From: Candidatus Marinamargulisbacteria bacterium
GTDB lineage: Bacteria > Margulisbacteria > Marinamargulisbacteria > UBA817
Assembly (NCBI GenBank): GCA_023262965.1
Contig: JALQXX010000046.1
Coordinates: 1-8,653, forward strand
DNA length: 8,653 bases
Reading direction: 5' to 3'
The notes below the pieces were generated by a model that searched no databases, was not told the origin of the DNA, and saw nothing but the letters and a program-made list of their open reading frames with translations. The translations under genes were made by a program, and so were the position numbers. Shown piece after piece: positions 1 through 5,130 of the stretch (positions are counted from its first letter, which is position 1; each line of letters begins with the position of its first letter).

Positions 1-84
1 TGCCCCATTGATGCACGAACACCTAATGAACTATTAGCTGCTGAATGTGAACCTGAAAAATGTGTATGTCCTAACATAAATTAA
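1..84 (+). CDS. C-terminal end of an unknown protein (partial)
   Basis: The first frame is open from base 1 to a TAA at 82-84, giving 27 residues that end in AECEPEKCVCPNIN. The other two plus frames close within the first 36 bases. The piece is Cys-rich, with four cysteines in all and three in the last twelve residues, and acidic just before the end. It is too short to assign to a family. It could be the tail of a gene lying mostly left of the window, or a chance open frame. No SD or start can be judged. The AT-rich stretch that follows carries a tight inverted repeat at 105-120 but no U-run, so no convincing terminator is seen. Confidence 0.35.
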   Translation, partial: CPIDARTPNELLAAECEPEKCVCPNIN

Positions 85-220
85 AAACCTCTTTACTTTT
101 TAGTCTATTATTCATAATAGTATTCGCTTTAATCACAAAAGCCAAGAAAATCAATGGCTCATCATTGAAATCGCTTGTTGATTGGTTCCCTTTTTTGGCA
201 TTCCCTCGTATGATGTACCC

Positions 221-1033
221 ATGGTGCATCGCTTGCTATGGATTATGTTGATAAGCACAGCCATAATGGCCCAATCGCTGTATACCGATACGCCACTACC
301 CATACCATCTCTACCGGCCCTCCCGGTACAATCCCCCTCTATCGCTATATCCAGCACGCCTTCATCCAATGGCATCACCCGCTACACCACCATTGTATTT
401 CGACTGTCCCAATCCACTCGCGATATGGATACCATTGTGAATGAATCCATTGTTTTTAGTGATGTTAAGCGACTTCAAACCATTTTAAAAGAGCTCTCCA
501 CCCTGCTACCCACCCCATCCGCGGTACCAAACGTAACCGCATCGTCAACTACCGCATTACCGCAATTGTATAGCGATGTTGTGTTTGGCCTGTATGCCAT
601 TACCCCCTACATAAATGCCTTATTCGCCGAAAAACCCCAACAAACCACCTATTATGTGGATTATTTGGACACCATTGGCAACCAACTATTGGCCAATTTG
701 GAGCGGCATACCGCTACACTCGATCAGTTGAATGTGGGCCAAACCTCGACGTTCCCCTTTACCCCTCGATCCCCTCAGGAATTATCCTTTGCCGTTGAAA
801 CCCAATTGCAACAATCCGTCATGAGCATGTTCAACGATGACAACACATCATCCACCAACACCCCCATGCCGTATTCCTTTTTATCAACCCCATCAGAAAC
901 AACCCTGTTTAATGGCAGCGGCCTTTTTAATGGAAATGGGGATATGAATGCCGCTGGCACGTCCGGTTCCGATGCCAATTTTAATGCCCTGATTCAATCC
1001 ATGAATGCCCAGTTTCCAACCTCGCTTTTTTAA
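221..1033 (+). CDS. Putative exported Ser/Thr/Pro/Asn-rich protein of unknown function
   Basis: I do not recognise this protein of 270 residues. The ATG at 221 is preferred because it yields a plausible signal peptide: Arg4, then the hydrophobic run LLWIMLISTAIMA, with a possible cut near Ala17/Gln18. The frame is open back to a TTG at 182 right after a stop, but that start would put 13 residues before the signal. No good SD precedes either start. The mature part opens with a Pro/Ser-rich linker (about 22-50). A more ordered, probably helical middle follows (about 52-190), with aromatic residues such as TTYYVDYLDTIGNQLL. The tail is low complexity and rich in Asn, Gly, Ser and Thr (about 205-270), with a repeated LFNGSG / LFNGNG. 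It ends in Phe, which is common for outer-membrane proteins but proves nothing alone. The gene converges on the surface-protein gene on the other strand. A secreted or cell-envelope product is likely; its role is unknown. Confidence 0.6.
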   Translation: MVHRLLWIMLISTAIMAQSLYTDTPLPIPSLPALPVQSPSIAISSTPSSNGITRYTTIVFRLSQSTRDMDTIVNESIVFSDVKRLQTILKELSTLLPTPSAVPNVTASSTTALPQLYSDVVFGLYAITPYINALFAEKPQQTTYYVDYLDTIGNQLLANLERHTATLDQLNVGQTSTFPFTPRSPQELSFAVETQLQQSVMSMFNDDNTSSTNTPMPYSFLSTPSETTLFNGSGLFNGNGDMNAAGTSGSDANFNALIQSMNAQFPTSLF

Positions 1034-1043
1034 GACTGCCCGG

Positions 1044-1089
1044 CCTTAAGCCATAACGTTGCGCACTAAGCCATGCGAATGGCCTAAGG
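1044..1089. terminator. Imperfect hairpin between convergent genes
   Basis: CCTTAAGCCAT (1044-1054) and ATGGCCTAAGG (1079-1089) are inverted repeats with one mismatch. A second, tighter hairpin uses TAAGCCAT and ATGGCCTA around a GCGA loop (about 1067-1086). The site begins 11 bases after the stop of the plus-strand gene and lies downstream of the minus-strand gene, the usual place for a shared terminator. There is no clear U-run on either side, so rho-independent termination is doubtful. The competing pairings leave the exact fold open. Confidence 0.3.
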
Positions 1090-1105
1090 TTGTTGATACT
1101 CGGGG

Positions 1106-1246
1106 TTAACGGGTGGCATGTACATCGTCTCCACGTTGCACACCATGCCCTCGTGTACTGGTGGGCCTCCCAAAATTCCTCCCAACCGCCCCCTATTTGC
1201 TATACCGCACAAATTGAAAGAATTCGTATATACCAGTCCTCCTTTT
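1106..1246 (-). pseudogene. Decayed N-terminal copy of a relative of the adjacent mosaic surface-protein gene
   Basis: On the minus strand, the sequence just after the stop of the neighbouring gene matches the ribosome binding site and first codons of that same gene. AAAAGGAGG (1238-1246) corresponds to AAAGGAG at 3480-3486. The start position carries ACG (1225-1227) where the intact gene has ATG. Shared blocks include TAGCAAATA, GGAATTTTGGG and GTGCAACGTGG. Read as protein, CGIANRG matches SGLANKG. After a one-base deletion, NFG..TSTRGHGVQRG matches NFG..RTSMHGVQRG. The shifted frame then stops at 1106-1108. The lost start, the frameshift and the early stop all point to a dead fragment. An alternative is a functional 47-codon peptide from the unshifted frame, ending at 1084, but it would need an ACG start. 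Confidence 0.65.
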
Positions 1247-1269
1247 AAAGGATATCAATTTTTATAAGT

Positions 1270-3471
1270 CTAATCGTCACTATTTCCTCGGTCAGCAGCG
1301 CCATTTTCCTCATTAACTTGATTATTTTCTCGGGCAACTGGAGAATCTTCCTCAGAAACTGCAGCGAGCTCTATGGCACTGGGCGCTCCCGCTTCAGCAA
1401 CAACGGCACGACTTTCTTGGTCAGCCACACCATTTTCGTCAACATCTCCCCGGGCACCAGCACTATTTTCATCAACATTTCCTTGCGCAGCTGGAGAATC
1501 TCCCTCAGAAATTGCAGCCAAGTCTGGGGCACTGGGCGCTCCAGGCTCAAAATTTTCTTGGGGATACCCACCATTTTCATCAAAATTTCCTTGCGGAGCT
1601 GACAAAAATGGTATAGGAATAGCTCTCCGAACCCACTGACTATTACGACCATCTTGAAGTCCCATTCCCTGTATGACATTTTCATTTAGCGATTGAGGCC
1701 GTCTTGACATTTCTATATTTGCTTGAGACACTGATTCTCCCTCTCTATTTGCTGAAGGTCTGCTAAAATATTTAAGCAACCTCGTTATGATCCCTATTAC
1801 TATTATGAACACAACAGATCCACCAGTAGCTATACCAGCGATAGCGTCCACAGAGATTTTTTTTGAGCCGGGCACGGGAGGGGCTTCCGGTTCAACCCAG
1901 CGTGGAAAAACTATTGCCTTTTCCACAGAAACACCATCTGCATCCGTTATTTGCACACGAATACTTAATGTCGATTCCGATGACGACATATAGTGAAATG
2001 GCGCATTAAATATTAGCTTATTATTGTCTATTCTAAAAAAAAGATTGTCCCTATCGCCTTCACCCGATATCATTTTATAAGTATATTCGTCTTTAAAATC
2101 AATCAAAACGTCCCCGATATTCCCATTGTGATCTGGGAAGTACAACGTTGGCTGATAAACCTGATATTCTTTAACGTAACACCCATCCGAATCGTCGTCC
2201 CCCTTCCAATATACATTGAATGCCTTGCCATCACTCCGAATGGCCAAAGAAGAAACGTCACCTATTGGATGGGCACTAATCGTACCCTCCCCTAGTGTTT
2301 TGAAGCTAGAACTAAGTTGTTTTATATCGATACTACCCTCGCCATTTGCAAAAACAACAACAACGCTATTGTCAACAGCAGCGATAGAATATTTAACCCT
2401 GTTCCCTGGTATATTAACAGAAAAAGACAGCTGCATACTTGATAATCGGTAATCAATCTCCTTATACTTCTCGATATTGATAGTAGTCAAATTATACTTC
2501 TCGATATTGATAGTAGTCAAACCCTCTTTATACGATTTCCAGGAAACAAAAAAAACATTATCTAAGGCAAAAACGGTTGGTGAAGTAATACTAGGGTTTC
2601 TATTAAGCATATTTTCAACCATTAAATTTATACGCCAACCAAAATCATACGTCGGTGGCGAAAACACTGCATCGGGAATATTGTCGATCAATTGCTCCTG
2701 CCCACCAACAAAAACATCACTTGAACCCGATCGACCAAAAAATGTGGGAGGGACATGTTCCCGCAATGACACACTATCTTGAACGGTTCTAGTATATGAC
2801 TTCGCTCGTAATACCGCATCGTGAGGACCTGACTCACCGACACTATCAACCAATTGTTGCGAGGCTAACAATCGCCGCTGATGCATCGCGCTCTCGCTGG
2901 CCACCAACTCACCACGCGTTGCCAACCGCTTCAACACATCCCCCGCTATCCGCTTACCATCCGCATCATCCACCCCAGGCACCGGCTCCTCAACCCCCAC
3001 CAGTTCCTGCAGTTGCCCCCCAGCGCGATGACGTCCCCAATCTACCCCACCAATCATATCCCAAAATCCCTCCCCAACACGGTCCATCAATCGCCCCATC
3101 ATCCCCCGAGACGGATCCTGAATCACCCCTGCTTTGACCAACAACCCCCTAACCGCCCGCTTCTCCCCATCCGTCAATCCCAAACTATCCAAAAATGCCG
3201 GATCCCGCCGCACCGCATCCCGCACACCCTGCATCCATTGCTGCCGCTGCGTCGGCTGCCGCAAAAACGCATAATCCCGTGCCAAGCCTGGGTGCTTTGC
3301 CGCAAAGGCATCCACCCCTATCGACGCTGCATCCAAAATCGCAGGTTTCGACTGACCGTCGCCCGCCCCCTTTAACCCACGTTGCACCCCATGCATGGAT
3401 GTACGGATGTTCGCCCCAAAATTCCCCCGAACCGTCCCCTTATTTGCTAAACCGGATGATTGAAAATCCAT
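1270..3471 (-). CDS. Mosaic surface-type protein with degenerate DGFVVTW repeats, one cadherin-like repeat, a transmembrane segment and an acidic tail
   Basis: This protein of 733 residues is counted from the ATG at 3471, chosen for the well-placed AAAGGAG ahead of it. The frame runs on to an ATG at 3549, which would add 26 hydrophobic residues. Residues 1-240 form a charged, probably helical region (MDFQSSGLANKG at its start) whose DNA is clearly richer in GC than the rest. Around 296-424 are three degenerate versions of the repeat in the other large protein, for example SPTVFALDNVFFVSWKS against NPSVTALNDGFVVTWES. Residues 442-523 form a cadherin-like repeat with YTYKMISGEGDRDN and LSIRVQITDADG. 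A transmembrane helix covers about 543-566 (GGSVVFIIVIGIITRLL) and is followed by basic residues. The last 165 residues are acidic and repetitive, presumably cytoplasmic. A cell-surface adhesion role is inferred from family resemblance. With this start there is no signal peptide, so the export route is unclear. Confidence 0.85.
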   Translation of the reverse strand: MDFQSSGLANKGTVRGNFGANIRTSMHGVQRGLKGAGDGQSKPAILDAASIGVDAFAAKHPGLARDYAFLRQPTQRQQWMQGVRDAVRRDPAFLDSLGLTDGEKRAVRGLLVKAGVIQDPSRGMMGRLMDRVGEGFWDMIGGVDWGRHRAGGQLQELVGVEEPVPGVDDADGKRIAGDVLKRLATRGELVASESAMHQRRLLASQQLVDSVGESGPHDAVLRAKSYTRTVQDSVSLREHVPPTFFGRSGSSDVFVGGQEQLIDNIPDAVFSPPTYDFGWRINLMVENMLNRNPSITSPTVFALDNVFFVSWKSYKEGLTTINIEKYNLTTINIEKYKEIDYRLSSMQLSFSVNIPGNRVKYSIAAVDNSVVVVFANGEGSIDIKQLSSSFKTLGEGTISAHPIGDVSSLAIRSDGKAFNVYWKGDDDSDGCYVKEYQVYQPTLYFPDHNGNIGDVLIDFKDEYTYKMISGEGDRDNLFFRIDNNKLIFNAPFHYMSSSESTLSIRVQITDADGVSVEKAIVFPRWVEPEAPPVPGSKKISVDAIAGIATGGSVVFIIVIGIITRLLKYFSRPSANREGESVSQANIEMSRRPQSLNENVIQGMGLQDGRNSQWVRRAIPIPFLSAPQGNFDENGGYPQENFEPGAPSAPDLAAISEGDSPAAQGNVDENSAGARGDVDENGVADQESRAVVAEAGAPSAIELAAVSEEDSPVARENNQVNEENGAADRGNSDD
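1329..1549 (-). repeat. Two diverged copies of a tail repeat, with DEN micro-repeats between them
   Basis: The segments 1329-1397 and 1482-1549 are diverged direct repeats in the tail of the mosaic surface protein. They encode GAPSAIELAAVSEEDSPVA and GAPSAPDLAAISEGDSPAA. Between and beside them lie the shorter units GDVDENG, GNVDENS and GNFDENG, the last at about 1572-1592. The pattern indicates growth of a disordered acidic tail by tandem duplication followed by drift. Confidence 0.8.
2462..2521 (-). repeat. Perfect 2 x 30 bp tandem repeat inside the coding region
   Basis: The 30-base unit that begins TTATACTTCTCGATATTG occurs twice head to tail without a single difference (2462-2491 and 2492-2521). 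It encodes LTTINIEKY twice (residues 318-337 of the 733-residue protein) and keeps the frame. It lies in the degenerate propeller-like region. Perfect identity points to a very recent duplication. Confidence 0.95.
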
Positions 3472-3479
3472 ATGTACTG

Positions 3480-3486
3480 CTCCTTT
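3480..3486 (-). promoter_or_regulatory. Shine-Dalgarno site that fixes the start at 3471
   Basis: On the minus strand AAAGGAG is followed by eight bases and then ATG. The same site is kept in the decayed copy at 1238-1246. This supports the start at 3471 over the upstream in-frame ATG at 3549, which has no SD. Confidence 0.7.
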
Positions 3487-4053
3487 AAAAAAATAATAAC
3501 TACCCCACTTATACAACAGCAACCCAAAAACAACAAGCAAAATCCACATAAAAAGCCATGCTTTTTTTGGTTATATTCCACATAACATAAAATGGCATTA
3601 ATGAGCAGTAAATTCAAAAAATAATCGCCAAAATTCAAGATTATTTTTAATCAATATTTCCTCACAAATCCTAACAAAATCCCACTACATTTATATCACC
3701 TTATCAAAGAACCCCCCAACCCACTAATCCACAAAAATCTCACCGATTCTATATGTGATTATACAAAACGCTCCCCACCCAGCCTGCTAATCTACCCCCT
3801 TCCCATTACAGGCCAAATGCCCCGTAACAACGCCGGATTCAACCGACGTTGCCCCCCCCCAAGGCTGCATGGCAAACCGCCCCAGCACATGCCTCCCCAA
3901 AAGCGGGCCGAAAAGGCCCGCCTGTTTTATCACACCCAAAACGAAACCGACCCACAACAAGCCTCTTCGTTGGTGGTGGTGAGTGTAAAATGGGTTCGAC
4001 AGTATCTCTACAAAGACAGCGCATATAACCGACCATAAATAGATTGTCTGATA
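3487..4053. other. Divergent intergenic region: AT-rich half, C-rich half with stem-loops
   Basis: No convincing gene is seen here. The left half (to about 3770) is AT-rich; its open frames are hydrophobic in more than one frame, as expected of T-rich DNA. Two weak minus-strand promoter candidates for the mosaic surface-protein gene exist: a lone TATAAT at 3758-3763, and TTTACT-17-TATGTT around 3580-3610. The right half (about 3775-3930) is C-rich on the plus strand. It holds a stem of nine pairs at 3828-3851 (CAACGCCGG / CCGACGTTG, with one G-U on the minus strand), a C9 tract at 3852-3860, and the strong GC stem-loop listed separately. The stretch 3930-4053 leads into the nuclease promoter. 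A small RNA from the C-rich half is possible but unproven. Confidence 0.5.
3903..3928 (+). terminator. Terminator-like GC stem-loop with no obvious upstream gene
   Basis: GCGGGCC (3903-3909) pairs perfectly with GGCCCGC (3915-3921) around GAAAA and is followed by CTGTTTT. This is a standard rho-independent form on the plus strand. On the minus strand the same stem is followed by TTTTGGGG, so it could also work in that direction. Both neighbouring genes read away from this region, so it does not end either of them. It may end a small RNA or be left over from a lost gene. Confidence 0.5.
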
Positions 4054-4082
4054 TTGATTCATGCGGATCATTCATGTAATAT
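4054..4082 (+). promoter_or_regulatory. Promoter of the Rpn-family nuclease gene
   Basis: TTGATT (4054-4059) and TAATAT (4077-4082) are separated by exactly 17 bases and lie just before the gene. The expected transcription start, about 4089-4091, falls at or next to the ATG at 4092, so the mRNA would have almost no leader; no SD is present either. ATTCATG occurs twice, 12 bases apart (4058-4064 and 4070-4076), within the spacer and could be an operator, though this is weak. Confidence 0.5.
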
Positions 4083-4091
4083 AGTACCGAT

Positions 4092-5015
4092 ATGAAAAAT
4101 AGCCACACAAAAAAACGTTTCATCAACCCGAGAGTTGACTTTGTTTTTAAAATTATATTTGAAAAAAACACTGATTTATTAATAAGTTTAATTAATTCTA
4201 TTGTTTCAGAGGCTGATCAAGTCACTGAAATTGAAATTAAAAATCCATATAACAATAAAAGTCGGGACAGATCCAAATTATCCATTGTGGATATCAAAGC
4301 AAAAAGTCAAGACGGAACATGGTTTCACATTGAGGTTCAGGTGAGTGATAGTTTGGCCTATAAAAAACGCGCCCTGTACTACTGGAGCAGTGTATTTCTT
4401 AATCAATTGGAGCAAAAAGACCCGTACTTTAAATTAGAAAAAACAATTAGTATTCATATATTAAACTTCATAGGATTACCCGAAGAAAAAGATTACCACA
4501 ATGTGTTTAAAGTGCTTAATGTTAAGTCGCATAATGAGTTTGCGGATATACTGGAGATACATTACATTGAGCTAAAAAAAATTCCTGAAGAAATGCGGTA
4601 TATAAAAACGGCATTGGATCGATGGGCCGCATTACTGTCACGGGCTGAAAACTATACCCCTCAAACATTGCCTCCCGAATTAAAAAAAGACCCCTTGGTC
4701 GAAAAAGCAATGCGTGTTTTTGAAACAACCCAATTAGACGATTATGAATGGGAGAATTATCAAGGGCTTCTTAAAGAGTTGCATGACGAGGATGCGCGAT
4801 TGATTAAAGCCACGCAAAACGGGTTTGAAGAAGGGGAACAAAAGGGGCGAGAAGAGGGGCTGCAAAAAGGTCGAGAAGAGGGGGCGCTTAATGCCACAAA
4901 AAAAATGGTCAAAAACATGTCAAAAAAAGGTGTTTCCATTAAGGAGATTTCTAATATAACGGATTTGTCAGAGTCCGATGTAATCGCTATTCTCGAAACA
5001 AACGACCCCGCGTAG
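4092..5015 (+). CDS. Rpn-family recombination-promoting nuclease / putative transposase (PD-(D/E)XK)
   Basis: This protein of 307 residues has the typical length and layout of the Rpn / PD-(D/E)XK 'putative transposase' family. The N-terminal FINPRVDFVFKIIF (10-23) is the family signature. The nuclease core shows Asp67 in SIVDIKA and Glu81/Gln83 in HIEVQV, the D...ExQ variant of the metal-binding active site, followed by the helix AYKKRALYYWSS (about 89-100). The C-terminal part carries two copies of an eight-residue repeat, EGEQKGRE and EGLQKGRE (247-262), then a helix-turn-helix-like end, VSIKEISNITDLSESDVIAIL (281-301). Family members cut DNA and can promote RecA-independent recombination; movement of their own gene is not established. 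All key residues are present, so it is probably active. It stands alone on the plus strand between two minus-strand surface-protein genes and is more AT-rich than the flanking repeats. No terminal inverted repeats or target duplication were found. Confidence 0.9.
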   Translation: MKNSHTKKRFINPRVDFVFKIIFEKNTDLLISLINSIVSEADQVTEIEIKNPYNNKSRDRSKLSIVDIKAKSQDGTWFHIEVQVSDSLAYKKRALYYWSSVFLNQLEQKDPYFKLEKTISIHILNFIGLPEEKDYHNVFKVLNVKSHNEFADILEIHYIELKKIPEEMRYIKTALDRWAALLSRAENYTPQTLPPELKKDPLVEKAMRVFETTQLDDYEWENYQGLLKELHDEDARLIKATQNGFEEGEQKGREEGLQKGREEGALNATKKMVKNMSKKGVSIKEISNITDLSESDVIAILETNDPA

Positions 5016-5033
5016 CCGTTGGCATTGCCCTGT

Positions 5034-5130
5034 TCAGTTCGATGCCGTTACCCCCCCCCCGGCATCGGTAGACCGCACTCGAATCCGAATGGATGATACG
5101 GTGTCATAATCCAATGGACGGCCTAGTCGC
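5034..5130 (-). pseudogene. Cadherin-like repeat remnant behind the large surface-protein gene
   Basis: On the minus strand, in a frame different from that of the large surface protein, the DNA encodes RLGRPLDYDT and then SSIRIRVRSTDAGGG, ending in VTASN and a TGA at 5034-5036. This matches the second half of a cadherin-like repeat in the neighbouring protein (LLAKPLDYET, then SSLTIRVRATDAGG). DNA matches are also clear, for example CCATTGGATTATGA. It overlaps the last codons of the large gene, whose RQRD-stop is read out of frame over the remnant. There is no proper start: an ATG at 5153 exists but lies inside the larger gene. The fragment stops about 20 bases from the end of the nuclease gene, so the rest of the repeat is lost. 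I read it as debris of a third family member. Confidence 0.7.
5040..5067. repeat. C10/G10 tract in a perfect 8-bp inverted repeat
   Basis: CGATGCCG (5040-5047) and CGGCATCG (5060-5067) enclose TTA and nine C residues; the full C-run is ten (5051-5060). On the minus strand it encodes the Gly-Gly-Gly of the cadherin remnant. It lies between the convergent nuclease and surface-protein genes, where the stem could slow transcription, but there is no U-run. Runs of this length are prone to slippage. Confidence 0.7.

Noticed and set aside
105-120. Inverted repeat CTATTATTCATAATAG as a terminator
   Set aside because: The loop is two bases, the stem is all A/T but for one pair, and no U-run follows.
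182-220. TTG start at 182 for the exported protein
   Set aside because: It follows a stop directly, has no SD, and would put 13 residues ahead of a good signal peptide that begins at 221.
2796-3488. Long plus-strand open frames opposite the GC-rich cassette
   Set aside because: They are Pro/His-rich shadows caused by the C-rich plus strand. The minus frame has the SD, domain structure and homology.
3447-3638. Small hydrophobic protein on the minus strand
   Set aside because: It needs a TTG start without SD, overlaps the start of the mosaic gene, and its hydrophobic nature is explained by T-rich DNA.
3828-3851. tRNA-like T-arm (GGTTGAATCC on the minus strand)
   Set aside because: It is only a hairpin. 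No acceptor, anticodon or D arm could be fitted around it.
3991-4003. tmRNA-like start (GGGTTCGAC)
   Set aside because: No matching 3' end or tag-coding region follows; the resemblance is limited to a few bases.
3817-4038. Plus-strand open frame of 73 residues starting near 3817
   Set aside because: It runs through the hairpin, the C-run and the terminator-like stem, shows no protein-like pattern, and has no SD.
3787-4171. Minus-strand open frames of 94 and 110 residues opposite the nuclease promoter
   Set aside because: There is no SD, no recognisable motif and no agreement with codon use in the region. They cross the promoter and the GC stem-loop.
4016-5067. Classical insertion sequence with terminal inverted repeats around the nuclease gene
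   Set aside because: No matching inverted ends or target duplication could be found by eye on either side.
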